Assembly (NCBI RefSeq): GCF_030124175.1
Contig: NZ_JASKMT010000004.1
Span: forward strand, 293,909 to 357,908
Length of the DNA: 64,000 nucleotides
Direction: 5' to 3'
Origin: Streptomyces sp. 549
Lineage (GTDB): Bacteria; Actinomycetota; Actinomycetes; Streptomycetales; Streptomycetaceae
In this document: positions 9,558 to 19,035 of the stretch, one piece after another
How positions within the stretch are numbered: position 1 is the first letter of the stretch
Layout of the letters: the number at the start of each line of letters is the position of its first letter
Program-made: the position numbers and the translations under genes
The notes under the pieces: model-generated
Database searches by the model: none
Told to the model about the DNA's origin: nothing
What the model saw: the letters and a program-made list of their open reading frames with translations, nothing else

Positions 9558-9608
9558 CGGGCTCCGTCCGGCACCGGCACCAGCAGGGCCGAGGCCGGAC
9601 GGAGCCCG
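9558..9608 (+). terminator. Hairpin terminator after acr3
   Basis: CGGGCTCCGTCCGG at 9558-9571 pairs perfectly with CCGGACGGAGCCCG at 9595-9608 around a 23-nt loop, 17 bp past the acr3 stop. Confidence 0.65.
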
Positions 9609-9684
9609 AGCCCGAGCTCTAGAAGATTAAGATTCAACAACATTCGCCCGAGGCTGCGTCGGCACGCAGACCCCCCGACCAGCG

Positions 9685-10218
9685 TCACGGTGCCCGCAGC
9701 AGCCCCCACGTCTGCAGGACGTAGGGCCGGCCCTTCTCCTCCCCCTCGATCAGCGGCACATCGAGGGGGGCGAATCCCGCCCTGGCGGCCACGGCAGCGC
9801 TGGCGGCGTTCGCGGCCTCCAACTCCAGGATCACCTGCTCCACGCCCAGCTGCTCGAAGGCATACGCAGCCATCACCCGAACCGCACGCGCCGCCAGCCC
9901 CCGACCGCGGTACGCCGGGCCCACCGCGTAGCCGATCTCCGCGTCCTCGGGCGTGCGCCGCAGCATCACCTCACCGAGCGGCGCGCAACCGTCGACGGTG
10001 ATGGCGAGCAGGATGGCCGTGCCCTCCGCCCGCAGCCTCCGGCTCCGGTCCAGCCGCAGGCGGGCGGCCGCCTCGTCGAAGGGCGAGACGAGCGGTGTCC
10101 AGTACGCGATGTCGGGGTGGTCGAACAGGTCCGGCATCGCGGCCAGGTCTGCTTCCGTCCAGTCGCGCAGGACAAGGCCCTCGCCCGTGAGCTGCATGCG
10201 ATCGGGAAAGGGCAACAT
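9685..10218 (-). CDS. GNAT-family N-acetyltransferase (RimJ/RimL-like)
   Basis: A protein of about 177 residues with the RimJ/RimL-type GNAT fold. It has an N-terminal LRDWTEADLAAMPDLFDHP, a central EIGYAVGPAYRGRGLAARAV (acetyl-CoA binding motif A, Q/RxxGxG/A form) and a C-terminal LELEAANAASAAVAARAGF (motif B). The substrate cannot be predicted. Two start codons are possible, ATG 10218 or ATG 10197; neither has a strong SD. The frame stays open further upstream only because it runs through the tRNA-Leu gene, which is not coding. It is convergent with acr3. Confidence 0.82.
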   Translation of the reverse strand: MLPFPDRMQLTGEGLVLRDWTEADLAAMPDLFDHPDIAYWTPLVSPFDEAAARLRLDRSRRLRAEGTAILLAITVDGCAPLGEVMLRRTPEDAEIGYAVGPAYRGRGLAARAVRVMAAYAFEQLGVEQVILELEAANAASAAVAARAGFAPLDVPLIEGEEKGRPYVLQTWGLLRAP

Positions 10219-10405
10219 GGTGCTCAAGATCGGACCCCCTGGCCGGAAGAGCTGCTGGGCGCACCCTGCCACGCCCCTCGCACCGGCACACGGAGCACCC
10301 GCGTCTTCCGGGAAACGGCCTCCGGGCACAGCAGAACGGTCGGCATCGTGATCACGATGCCGACCGTTCCGTCGATGCTGCCTGGACACGTGACGTGTCC
10401 CGCTG

Positions 10406-10489
10406 TGCGCGAGGGGGGAGTTGAACCCCCACGCCCTTTCGGGCACTGGAACCTGAATCCAGCGCGTCTGCCTATTCCGCCACCCGCGC
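10406..10489 (-). tRNA. tRNA-Leu (CAG)
   Basis: 84 nt with a 7-bp acceptor stem (GCGCGGG with CTCGCGC), a class II long variable arm and a perfect T arm (GGGGGTTCAACTCCCCC). The anticodon loop reads CAG. CCA is not encoded. It lies about 190 bp upstream of the GNAT gene on the same strand. Confidence 0.95.
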
Positions 10490-10971
10490 ATGGGTGCTGT
10501 CGAAGATTCTCCCACACTCTCGGCACTGTCCTGATCGGGTTCCTGACCGGGTCAGTGCGGGAGGTGCGAGCGCCTGCCGACATCCAGAAGATTAGCATGC
10601 CGCAACCGGTGGTCTCACATCCGTTTCCCGCGGCCCCGGGCAGTCGCCCGGCCACCCGCCGGCCGCCGCGGGTGATCTTGGGAGCGTCCCGGAGAGGGCC
10701 GCCGCGCCAACCCCCGCACGCCCCTGCCGCCCCCCGCGCCACCTGCGGAAGCGGACGCTTCGGTGTCACCCCTGCAACGGTCCTCCGCTCGTGGGGGACA
10801 CTGGAGCCGGACCCCCTCTACGATCCGTGTGAGGGGAGACACCCACGCACCGCACCGCGAAGCGGAACCAGCTCTTTACGCCGCGCGTGGATACGATCAG
10901 TAAGCAGTATCGGCAGCCGCTGTCCGCATGCGGCGCACTAGAGCACCAGTGAGTGGGGAAGGAGGTGCACC
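10490..10971. promoter_or_regulatory. Intergenic control region of the fhaA operon
   Basis: 480 bp without a credible gene, lying between tRNA-Leu (leftward) and fhaA (rightward). It must carry both promoters. The clearest element is a very strong ribosome binding site, AAGGAGGTG, six bases before the fhaA GTG at 10972. No hairpin or operator stood out. Confidence 0.5.
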
Positions 10972-11781
10972 GTGGGAGTTCTGAAGCGTTTTGAGCAGCG
11001 TCTCGAGGGTCTCGTGAACGGCACCTTCGCCAAGGTGTTCAAGTCCGAGGTGCAGCCCGTCGAGATCGCGGGAGCCCTCCAGAGGGAGTGCGACAACAAC
11101 GCCACCATCTGGAACCGCGAGCGGACCGTCGTGCCCAACGACTTCATCGTCGAGCTGAGCACACCCGACTTCGACCGGCTGAGCCCGTACTCCGGCCAAC
11201 TCGGCGACGAACTCGCCAACATGGTGCGCGAGTACGCCAAGCAGCAGCGGTACACGTTCATGGGCGCGATCAAGGTCCACCTGGAGAAGGCCGACGACCT
11301 CGACACCGGCCTGTACCGGGTGCGCAGCCGCACGCTGGCGTCCAGCAGCTCCCAGGCGCAGCCCGGCGGCGGCGCGGGCGCGGCGGCCCCGCAGCGCGCG
11401 GCCGGCGGCCCCGCGCTGCCCGCCGCCCCACCGCGCATGCCCGCCGGACCGCCCCCCGGCGTGCCCGGTGGCGGCGTGCCCGCACCGCTGCCGCAGAGCC
11501 AGGTCAGGCGCTGGGTCGAGATCAACGGCAACCGCCACCAGATCTCCCGCGCCACCCTCGTCATGGGCCGGTCGACCGAGGCGGACATCCGCATCGACGA
11601 CCCCGGCGTCTCCCGCAAGCACTGCGAGATCCGTACCGGATCTCCTTCCACAGTCCAGGACTTGGGCTCCACAAACGGCATCGTGGTGGACGGGCAGCGG
11701 ACCACACACGCTACGCTCCGCGACGGCTCACGCATCGTCGTGGGCAACACCACGATCATTTACCGGCAAGCCGAAGGGTGA
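10972..11781 (+). CDS. fhaA: FhaA-like protein: DUF3662 plus FHA domain
   Basis: 269 residues. An N-terminal DUF3662 domain (about 1-120; starts VLKRFEQRLEGLVNGTFAKVF) is followed by an Ala/Pro/Gly-rich linker (about 125-175) and a C-terminal forkhead-associated domain (about 185-265) with the GRS, SRKH and STNG phosphothreonine-binding signatures. FHA domains bind phosphothreonine on partners of PknB. In mycobacteria FhaA binds the pseudokinase MviN and modulates cell-wall precursor flipping. It is the first gene of a six-gene operon with fhaB, pstP, rodA, pbpA and pknB. The GTG start has a near-perfect SD. Confidence 0.93.
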   Translation: MGVLKRFEQRLEGLVNGTFAKVFKSEVQPVEIAGALQRECDNNATIWNRERTVVPNDFIVELSTPDFDRLSPYSGQLGDELANMVREYAKQQRYTFMGAIKVHLEKADDLDTGLYRVRSRTLASSSSQAQPGGGAGAAAPQRAAGGPALPAAPPRMPAGPPPGVPGGGVPAPLPQSQVRRWVEINGNRHQISRATLVMGRSTEADIRIDDPGVSRKHCEIRTGSPSTVQDLGSTNGIVVDGQRTTHATLRDGSRIVVGNTTIIYRQAEG

Positions 11782-11791
11782 AGCGGGGGCA

Positions 11792-12301
11792 ATGTCAGAG
11801 CTGACCCTGACGGTCATGCGGTTGGGTTTTCTCGCCGTACTGTGGCTGTTCGTCATCGTGGCCGTGCAGGTCATCCGCAGCGACCTCTTCGGCACGCGGG
11901 TGACCCAGCGAACCGGCCGAAGGGGCCCGGACCGACCGGCGCCCCGTCCGCAGCAGGCCGCCGCCCCGGCGCCGTCCGGCGGCCGGGGCAACCGCTCCCG
12001 GCGCGGCGCCCCGACCAAGCTCGTCGTGTCGGAGGGCTCGCTCACCGGCACCACCGTCGCCCTCCAGGGCCAGACCATCAGCCTGGGCCGGGCGCACGAC
12101 TCGACGATCGTGCTGGACGACGACTACGCGTCCAGCCGGCATGCCAGGATCTACCCGGACCGCGACGGCCAGTGGATCGTCGAGGACCTCGGGTCCACCA
12201 ACGGCACCTATCTGGAACGGACCCGACTCACCACGCCGACGCCGATTCCGCCCGGTGCGCCGATCCGCATCGGCAAAACGGTCATCGAGCTGCGGAAGTA
12301 G
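11792..12301 (+). CDS. fhaB: Membrane-anchored FHA protein (FhaB/FipA-like)
   Basis: 169 residues: one N-terminal transmembrane helix (about 8-28), a basic and proline-rich linker, and a C-terminal FHA domain (about 85-165) with SLGRAHDSTIVL, SRHARIY and STNGTYLE signatures. The order predicts a cytoplasmic FHA domain tethered to the membrane. It reads phosphothreonine marks placed by PknB and is thought to link kinase signalling to division and peptidoglycan synthesis. It starts 10 bp after fhaA, in the same operon. Confidence 0.92.
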   Translation: MSELTLTVMRLGFLAVLWLFVIVAVQVIRSDLFGTRVTQRTGRRGPDRPAPRPQQAAAPAPSGGRGNRSRRGAPTKLVVSEGSLTGTTVALQGQTISLGRAHDSTIVLDDDYASSRHARIYPDRDGQWIVEDLGSTNGTYLERTRLTTPTPIPPGAPIRIGKTVIELRK

Positions 12302-12331
12302 TACGAACATGACGACCGGAGGGTGGGCACC

Positions 12332-13870
12332 GTGCGGATGTACCCGGAGCCGACGGGCGAGGTGCGCATGAGTCTGTCACTGCGCTTCGCCGCCGGATCA
12401 CACGTCGGCATGATCCGCGACCACAACGAGGACTCCGGCTACGCCGGTCCGCGGCTGCTGGCGGTCGCCGACGGCATGGGCGGCCAGGCCGCCGGCGAGG
12501 TCGCCAGCTCCGAGGTGATCTCCACCATCGTCGAACTCGACGAGGACATCCCCGGCTCCGACATCCTCACCTCGCTCGGCTCCGCCGTGCAGCGCGCCAA
12601 CGAGCAGCTGCGCGACATGGTCGAGGAGGACCCGCAGCTGGAGGGCATGGGCACCACGCTCACCGCGCTGCTGTGGACGGGCCAGCGGCTCGGCCTCGTG
12701 CACGTCGGCGACTCCCGCGCCTACCTGCTGCGGGACGGCGTGCTCACCCAGATCACGCAGGACCACACCTGGGTGCAGCGGCTCGTCGACGAGGGCCGCA
12801 TCACCGAGGAGGAGGCCACCACCCACCCGCAGCGCTCCCTGCTGATGCGCGCGCTGGGCAGCAGCGACAACGTCGAGTCCGACCTGTCGATCCGCGAGGT
12901 CCGGGTCGGCGACCGCTACCTCCTCTGCTCCGACGGCCTGTCCGGCGTGGTCAGCCACCAGACCATGGAGGAGACCCTCGCCAGCTACCACGGCCCGCGC
13001 GAGATCGTCGAGGAACTCATCCAGCTCGCCCTGCGCGGCGGCGGCCCGGACAACATCACGGTGATCATCGCCGACGTGCTCGACGTCGACGACAACGACA
13101 CCCTCGCCGCCCAGCTCAACGACACCCCCGTCATCGTGGGCGCGGTCGCCGAGAACCAGCACGCCACCAACACCGCCAACGCACCGGGCGGGCCCACCAC
13201 ACCCGCCGCCCGCGCCGCGGAACTCAGCCGGCAGACCGTGCCGCAGCAGGCCGTGCCCGCGCAGGAGGGCTTCGGCCCGCCCGGAAGCGGCTCCGCCGGC
13301 TCCCAGGACGGCGGAGGTGCCTACGACGCCCCTCACGCCGACGAGGGCAGCTCCGGCAAGGGCGCGAGATGGTTCAAGCGCATCCTCCTGCTGCTACTCG
13401 TCCTCGCCCTGCTGGGCGGCGGCCTGTACGCGGGCTGGCGCTGGACGAAGACCCAGTACTACGTGGGGGTGGAGGGCGACAAGGTCGCGCTGTACCAGGG
13501 CATCAGCCAGAAACTGGGCCCGGTCGAGCTGAGCCAGGTGCGCGACAGCACCGACATCGAACTCAAGTACCTCCCGCCCTACCGCCGCAACCAGGTCCGC
13601 GACACCATCGCGATGAGCAGCCTGAGCCAGGCCCAGGACCAGATCGGCGAGCTGCGGGAGCAGGCCGAGGTCTGCGAACTCGTCGCCAACCGCAAGCAGT
13701 CCGCCGAGGAGGACGCCGACAGCAGCCAGCCCGGCACCGACTCGGGCGGCAGCACCGACGCCTCCGGCAGCACCCAGGACGGCACCTCGCAGAACTCCAG
13801 CACACCGAGCCCCGGCCCCGAGCTCAACGAGGAGCAGCAGCGGCTCGCCAAGATGTGCCGAACGCCATGA
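12332..13870 (+). CDS. pstP: PP2C-type Ser/Thr protein phosphatase (PstP)
   Basis: About 512 residues. The N-terminal PP2C domain (about 15-250) carries the metal-binding signatures NEDSGYAG, ADGMGGQAAGE, GDSRAYL, SDGL and GGPDNITVI. A disordered linker, one transmembrane helix (about 347-370) and an extracytoplasmic C-terminal region with a coiled-coil-like stretch follow. It dephosphorylates PknB and its substrates. GTG 12332 was chosen because GGAGGG at 12318-12323 is eight bases away. ATG 12338 and ATG 12368 (GAGG six bases upstream) are alternatives. The tail is Ser/Thr/Gly-rich and probably lies in the wall. Confidence 0.93.
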   Translation: MRMYPEPTGEVRMSLSLRFAAGSHVGMIRDHNEDSGYAGPRLLAVADGMGGQAAGEVASSEVISTIVELDEDIPGSDILTSLGSAVQRANEQLRDMVEEDPQLEGMGTTLTALLWTGQRLGLVHVGDSRAYLLRDGVLTQITQDHTWVQRLVDEGRITEEEATTHPQRSLLMRALGSSDNVESDLSIREVRVGDRYLLCSDGLSGVVSHQTMEETLASYHGPREIVEELIQLALRGGGPDNITVIIADVLDVDDNDTLAAQLNDTPVIVGAVAENQHATNTANAPGGPTTPAARAAELSRQTVPQQAVPAQEGFGPPGSGSAGSQDGGGAYDAPHADEGSSGKGARWFKRILLLLLVLALLGGGLYAGWRWTKTQYYVGVEGDKVALYQGISQKLGPVELSQVRDSTDIELKYLPPYRRNQVRDTIAMSSLSQAQDQIGELREQAEVCELVANRKQSAEEDADSSQPGTDSGGSTDASGSTQDGTSQNSSTPSPGPELNEEQQRLAKMCRTP

Positions 13871-13884
13871 GGGGCGCATAGCTG

Positions 13885-15276
13885 ATGACCACAGTCAACA
13901 CCGGCAGTACCAGCACCGTCTCGTCCGGCGGGCTTCCCAGCCGACGCAACACCGAACTGGCGCTGCTGGTCTTCGCCGTGCTGGTCCCCGTCTTCGCCTA
14001 CGTCAACGTCGGCCTCGCCAAGGACGGCAGCGTCCCGGCCGGCATGATCGGCTACGGCCTGGGCCTCGGCCTGCTCGCGGGCGTCGCCCACCTGGTGGTG
14101 CGCAGATTCGCGCCGTACGCCGACCCGTTGATGCTGCCGATCGCCACACTGCTCAACGGCCTGGGCCTGGTGCTCATCTGGCGCCTCGACCAGGAGCCCG
14201 GCCTCAAGCCGCAGAACGCCGCGCCGGGGCAGCTGATGTGGTCGGCGCTGGGCGTCGCGCTGTTCCTGGCGGTGCTGGTGTTCCTCAAGGACCACCGCAT
14301 CCTGCAGCGCTACACCTACATCTCGATGGTGGCCGCGCTGGTGCTGCTGGCCATTCCGATGTTCTTCCCGCCCGTCAACGGCGCCCGCATCTGGATCACC
14401 ATCCCCGGCGTGGGCTCCCTCCAGCCGGGCGAGTTCGCGAAGATCATCATCACCGTCTTCTTCGCCGGCTACCTGATGGTCAAACGCGACGCCCTGGCCC
14501 TTGCCAGCCGCCGCTTCATGGGCGTCTACCTGCCGCGCGGCCGCGACCTCGGCCCGATCCTGGTGATCTGGGCCATCAGCCTGATGATCCTGGTCTTCGA
14601 GACCGACCTGGGCACCTCGCTGCTGTTCTTCGGCATGTTCGTGGTGATGCTCTACGTCGCCACCGAACGCACCAGCTGGATCATCTTCGGCCTGCTGCTG
14701 TCCACCGCGGGCGCCGTCTTCGTCGCCTCGTTCAACACCCACGTCGGCGACCGCGTCAACAACTGGCTCAATCCTCTGGCGCTCCAGAACGGCGGCGTCA
14801 CCGAGACGGCCCAGGCCATGTACGCCTTCGGGTCGGGCGGCCTGTTCGGCTCCGGTCTCGGGCAGGGCTACTCGCGCCTCATCGGCGGCATCGCCACCAA
14901 GAGCGACTACATCCTGGCCACCGTCGGCGAGGAACTCGGCCTGACCGGCCTGATGGCCATCCTGCTGCTGTACGGCCTGCTCATCGAGCGCGGCATCCGC
15001 ACCGCCCTGGCCGCCCGCGACCCCTTCGGCAAGCTGCTCGCCGTCGGCCTGTCCGGCGCGTTCGCCATCCAGGTGTTCGTGGTCGCCGGCGGCGTAACCG
15101 GCCTCATCCCGCTGACCGGTATGACCATGCCGTTCCTGGCACAGGGCGGTTCCTCGGTCATCGCCAACTGGGCACTGATCGCGATCCTGCTGCGAGTGAG
15201 CGACACCGCCCGCAGACCGGCTCCCGCTCCCGCCCCGAACCCCGATGCCGAAATGACTCAGGTGGTCAGGTCATGA
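13885..15276 (+). CDS. rodA: SEDS-family peptidoglycan glycosyltransferase (RodA/FtsW type)
   Basis: 463 residues with ten hydrophobic segments and SEDS-family signatures: the VNGARIWITIPG loop, LQPGEFAK, ETDLGTSLLFFG, the large extracytoplasmic loop with the GLGQG stretch, and VGEELGL before the last helices. SEDS proteins polymerise lipid II with a partner class B PBP. The partner gene follows with a four-base overlap (ATGA at 15273-15276), so the pair is probably made in equal amounts. Its place in the pknB operon points to polar growth or sporulation rather than the dcw-cluster FtsW. Confidence 0.94.
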   Translation: MTTVNTGSTSTVSSGGLPSRRNTELALLVFAVLVPVFAYVNVGLAKDGSVPAGMIGYGLGLGLLAGVAHLVVRRFAPYADPLMLPIATLLNGLGLVLIWRLDQEPGLKPQNAAPGQLMWSALGVALFLAVLVFLKDHRILQRYTYISMVAALVLLAIPMFFPPVNGARIWITIPGVGSLQPGEFAKIIITVFFAGYLMVKRDALALASRRFMGVYLPRGRDLGPILVIWAISLMILVFETDLGTSLLFFGMFVVMLYVATERTSWIIFGLLLSTAGAVFVASFNTHVGDRVNNWLNPLALQNGGVTETAQAMYAFGSGGLFGSGLGQGYSRLIGGIATKSDYILATVGEELGLTGLMAILLLYGLLIERGIRTALAARDPFGKLLAVGLSGAFAIQVFVVAGGVTGLIPLTGMTMPFLAQGGSSVIANWALIAILLRVSDTARRPAPAPAPNPDAEMTQVVRS

Positions 15277-16724
15277 ACAAGCCCCTCCGCCGGATCGCCA
15301 TCTTCTGCGGCGTGCTGATCATGGCGCTGCTGGTGCGCGTCAACTGGGTCCAGTTCGTCCAGGCGGACGAGCTGAAGAACGACTCCAAGAACCGGCGCGT
15401 CGCCATCGAGCGCTACTCGCACCCCCGCGGCAACATCATCGTCGAGGGCCGTGCCGTCACCGGCTCCACCGAGACCGACGGCAGCGACTTCCAGTTCAAG
15501 CGCACCTACAAGGACGGCGAGCTGTGGGCGCCGGTCACCGGCCGCTCCTCGCAGGCGTTCGGCGGCACGCAGCTGGAGGAGATCCACGACGGCATCCTCA
15601 CCGGCAACGACGACCGGCTGTTCTTCAACCGGACCATCGACATGCTGACGGGCAAGCCCAAGGAGGGCGGCAACGTCGTCACCACCCTGAACGCCAAGGC
15701 CCAGGAGGCCGCGTTCAAGGGTCTGGGAGAGAAGAAGGGCGCCGTCGCGGCGATCGACCCGCAGACGGGCGCCGTCCTGGCCCTGGCCAGCACGCCGAGT
15801 TTCGACCCGTCGGTCATCGCGGGCAACTCGCAGAAGGACGCGGACAACTGGGTGGCCCTCAACAAGGACGAGGAAACGCCCATGCTGAACCGGGCGCTGC
15901 GCCAGACGTACGCGCCAGGCTCCACGTACAAGGTCGTCACCGCCGCCGCGGCGCTGGAGAGCGGCAAGTACGACATGGACCGCAGCACCGGCGTCGAGAG
16001 CCCGTTCCGGCTGCCGCAGTCCACCCACGAGCTGGGCAACACCGGGCTGGACTCGCAGTGCGACAAGGCCACGCTGCGCGAGGCGCTGCGGCTGTCGTGC
16101 AACGCCACGTTCGCCTCGATCAGCGACGACGTCGGCAACGAGGAAATGATCAAGCAGGCCGAGCGGTTCGGCTTCAACCAGGAGCACTTCGTCCCGGTCC
16201 GCACCGCCGAGAGCGTGTACCCGGAGGACAACGCCCCGCAGAACGCGCAGGCCGGCATCGGCCAGGCGTCGAACCGGGCCACGCCGCTGCAGATGGCGAT
16301 GGTCACGGCGGCGATCGCCAACGACGGCAAGGTCATGAAGCCGTACATGGTGGACCGTCTGGAGGGCCCGCGCAGCGTCGTCGAGCAGACCAAGCCCGAG
16401 GAGGTGGGCGAGGCGCTGTCGGCGGAGAACGCGAAGAAGCTCCAGGAGATGATGGAGACCGTCGTCGAGGACGGCACCGGCTCCAACGCGCGCATCCCCG
16501 GCGTGACCGTCGGCGGCAAGACCGGCACCGCGCAGCGCGGTGAGGAGAACAGCGCCAACCCCTACGCCTGGTTCATCTCCTACGCCAAGAACGACAGCGG
16601 CTCCCCGGTGGCCGTGGCGGTCGTGGTGGAGGACAGCGACGCGGCCCGCGGCGACATCTCCGGTGGCGGCCTCGCCGCGCCCATCGCCAAGGACGTGATG
16701 AACGCCATCCTCGACAGCAAGTGA
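15273..16724 (+). CDS. pbpA: Class B penicillin-binding protein (PbpA/FtsI-like transpeptidase)
   Basis: 483 residues: an N-terminal membrane anchor (about 9-27), a dimerisation/pedestal region and a transpeptidase domain. All three catalytic motifs are intact: STYK near residue 216 (context YAPGSTYK), SCN near 275 and KTGTAQ near 415. It cross-links peptidoglycan as partner of the preceding SEDS protein. The upstream rodA stop overlaps its start. Length and domain order match the shorter PBPA of actinobacteria, which is a known PknB substrate in mycobacteria. Confidence 0.94.
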   Translation: MNKPLRRIAIFCGVLIMALLVRVNWVQFVQADELKNDSKNRRVAIERYSHPRGNIIVEGRAVTGSTETDGSDFQFKRTYKDGELWAPVTGRSSQAFGGTQLEEIHDGILTGNDDRLFFNRTIDMLTGKPKEGGNVVTTLNAKAQEAAFKGLGEKKGAVAAIDPQTGAVLALASTPSFDPSVIAGNSQKDADNWVALNKDEETPMLNRALRQTYAPGSTYKVVTAAAALESGKYDMDRSTGVESPFRLPQSTHELGNTGLDSQCDKATLREALRLSCNATFASISDDVGNEEMIKQAERFGFNQEHFVPVRTAESVYPEDNAPQNAQAGIGQASNRATPLQMAMVTAAIANDGKVMKPYMVDRLEGPRSVVEQTKPEEVGEALSAENAKKLQEMMETVVEDGTGSNARIPGVTVGGKTGTAQRGEENSANPYAWFISYAKNDSGSPVAVAVVVEDSDAARGDISGGGLAAPIAKDVMNAILDSK

Positions 16725-16863
16725 TGAGCGTGCGCCACGACTACGGGCAGCAGAGCGCCGAAGACGCCCCGGTGCCCCCTGGTGGTCCGGGTACGGTATG
16801 CCGAGCAGCACACCGCCCGGCCCCGCACAGATGCGGCCGGGACGAACGGAGAGGGCTGGAGAT

Positions 16864-18879
16864 ATGGACGAGCCGCGTCGCCTAGGCGGCCGGTACGAGC
16901 TGGGCCAGGTGCTCGGCCGGGGCGGCATGGCCGAGGTGCACCTCGGCCATGACACGCGCCTGGGCCGCACCGTCGCCGTGAAGACGCTGCGGACGGACCT
17001 CGCCCGCGACCCGTCGTTCCAGGCCCGGTTCCGCCGGGAGGCCCAGTCCGCGGCCTCGCTGAACCATCCGGCCATCGTCGCCGTCTACGACACCGGCGAG
17101 GACTACGTCGACGGGATCTCCATCCCGTACATCGTGATGGAGTACGTGGACGGCTCCACGCTGCGCGAGCTGCTGCACTCCGGGCGCAAGCTGCTGCCCG
17201 AGCGGTCCATGGAGATGTGCATCGGCATCCTCCAAGCCCTGGAGTACAGCCACCGCAACGGCATCGTGCACCGCGACATCAAGCCGGCGAACGTCATGCT
17301 GACGCGGACCGGCCAGGTCAAGGTGATGGACTTCGGCATCGCCCGCGCCATGGGCGACTCGGGCATGACCATGACGCAGACGGCCGCGGTCATCGGCACC
17401 GCCCAGTACCTCTCGCCCGAGCAGGCCAGGGGCGAGCAGGTCGACGCCCGCAGCGACCTGTACTCCGCGGGCTGCCTGCTGTACGAACTGCTCACCGTGC
17501 GGCCCCCGTTCGTCGGCGACTCGCCGGTGGCCGTGGCGTACCAGCACGTCCGGGAGGAGCCGCAGCCGCCGAGCACCTTCGACCCGGAGATCACACCCGA
17601 GCAGGACGCCATCGTGCTGAAGGCGCTGGCGAAGGACCGGGACTACCGCTATCAGTCGGCCGACGAGATGCGCGCCGACATCGAGGCCTGCCTCGACGGC
17701 CAGCCGGTCGGTGCGACCGCCGCGATGGGCGCCGTCGGCTACGGCGCGTACGGCGGCCAGGACCGGCCCACCCAGGCGCTGCGCACGCAGGACCCGCAGA
17801 CGTCCATGCTGCCGCCGACGCGCGACGACGACGGTTCGTACGGCTACGACGAGACGCGGGCCGGCCGGGGTCGCGGCCGGCAGCAGAGGAAGAACCACCT
17901 CTCCACCATCCTGCTGGTCGCCGCGGCCGTGTTCGTGCTGGTGGGCGCGGTGTTCATCGGCAAGGTGCTGTTCGGCGGCAAGCCGCCGACGGAGATCGAG
18001 CTGCCCGACCTGAAGGGGCAGACGCTCAGCGAGGCGCAGGCCAGCGCCGAGAACGGGCGCTTCGAGGTCCGGCAGGGCGGCAGTGAGAACTGCGAGCAGA
18101 AGAAGGACACCGTCTGCAAGACCGACCCGGCCGCCGGCACCGAGGTCCAGGAGGGCAGCACGGTCACGCTGATCATGTCCGAGGGCCCGGCGCCGCTGGA
18201 GGTGCCCGACGTGACCGGCATGTCCGCCGACGAGGCCGCCTCCGAGCTGGTGGACGCCGGCTTCAAGGTGGGCGAGGAGAAGCCCGTCTCGTCGTCGACG
18301 GCCGAGGAGGGCACCGTCACCGAGCAGGACCCGTCGGCCGGCAGCAAGCGGCAGAAGGGCTCCACGGTGACGCTGTCCGTGGTGCGCACGGTCACGGTGA
18401 CCGTGCCGGACGTCACCGGCCGGGACTTCGACGCGGCCAAGCAGCAGCTGGAGGCCAAGGGCTTCACCGTGGCCCGCACCGACCAGGAGGACGGCGGCCG
18501 GCCGGAGAACCAGGTGATCAGCCAGGACCCGGGCGGCAACAGCCAGCAGGCGCAGGGCGCCCGGATCACGCTGACCGTCGCCAAGGCGCCGGAGAAGGAG
18601 ACCGCGACCGTTCCCGACGTCACCGGCCGCCGGCTCGACCAGGCCCGCAACCAGCTGGAGCGGGCCGGGTTCACGGTCGAGGTGCAGGGTTCGCAGGACG
18701 GCCGGGCGCGGGTGCTCGGCACGAACCCGGGCGGCAACAGCGAGGCCGAGAAGGGGTCCACCGTCACCGTCGTCACCCAGCCCGACGGGGGCGACGGCGG
18801 GGACAACGGCGGCGGCGACGAGGGTGTCATAGGCGGCTTCTTCCAGGGTCGCGGCAACGGTGGTTTCGGCGACGACTGA
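16864..18879 (+). CDS. pknB: PASTA-domain Ser/Thr kinase PknB
   Basis: 671 residues. The kinase domain (about 11-275) has a glycine loop LGRGGMAEV, catalytic lysine in VAVKTL, HRDIKPANV, DFGIA and the activation loop with TQTAAVIGTAQYLSPEQ. A juxtamembrane linker and one transmembrane helix (about 345-367) follow. Outside are four PASTA repeats (each beginning with a P/VPDVTG-like motif), which bind muropeptides and lipid II, and then a Gly/Asp-rich tail. ATG 16864 has GGAG seven bases upstream and gives the canonical N-terminus; an earlier in-frame start at 16798 is unlikely. It is the last gene of the growth operon. Confidence 0.96.
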   Translation: MDEPRRLGGRYELGQVLGRGGMAEVHLGHDTRLGRTVAVKTLRTDLARDPSFQARFRREAQSAASLNHPAIVAVYDTGEDYVDGISIPYIVMEYVDGSTLRELLHSGRKLLPERSMEMCIGILQALEYSHRNGIVHRDIKPANVMLTRTGQVKVMDFGIARAMGDSGMTMTQTAAVIGTAQYLSPEQARGEQVDARSDLYSAGCLLYELLTVRPPFVGDSPVAVAYQHVREEPQPPSTFDPEITPEQDAIVLKALAKDRDYRYQSADEMRADIEACLDGQPVGATAAMGAVGYGAYGGQDRPTQALRTQDPQTSMLPPTRDDDGSYGYDETRAGRGRGRQQRKNHLSTILLVAAAVFVLVGAVFIGKVLFGGKPPTEIELPDLKGQTLSEAQASAENGRFEVRQGGSENCEQKKDTVCKTDPAAGTEVQEGSTVTLIMSEGPAPLEVPDVTGMSADEAASELVDAGFKVGEEKPVSSSTAEEGTVTEQDPSAGSKRQKGSTVTLSVVRTVTVTVPDVTGRDFDAAKQQLEAKGFTVARTDQEDGGRPENQVISQDPGGNSQQAQGARITLTVAKAPEKETATVPDVTGRRLDQARNQLERAGFTVEVQGSQDGRARVLGTNPGGNSEAEKGSTVTVVTQPDGGDGGDNGGGDEGVIGGFFQGRGNGGFGDD

Positions 18880-18936
18880 CCGGCACAGGCGGCTGCCGGA
18901 CACCGGCGGCTGACCCACACGGACGCTGGTCCGCAC

Positions 18937-18984
18937 GTGAGAAGGGCGGTGGCCCCCCGGTCGGGGGGCCACCGCCCTTCTCAC
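18937..18984. terminator. Long perfect hairpin terminator between convergent pknB and DUF5324 gene
   Basis: A 22-bp perfect stem with a four-base loop (GGTC), starting GTGAGAAGGGCGGTGG. It lies midway between two convergent genes and is symmetric, so it should stop transcription from both sides. Confidence 0.9.
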
Positions 18985-19035
18985 ATCGTCTGCGTTGCCG
19001 CTGTCCGCGCTTCCTGCGCTGTCCGCGCCGCCGGG

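Noticed and set aside
9685..10515. Long version of the GNAT frame
   Set aside because: The extra N-terminal part is the tRNA-Leu gene read in frame; protein similarity starts only at about 10197-10218.
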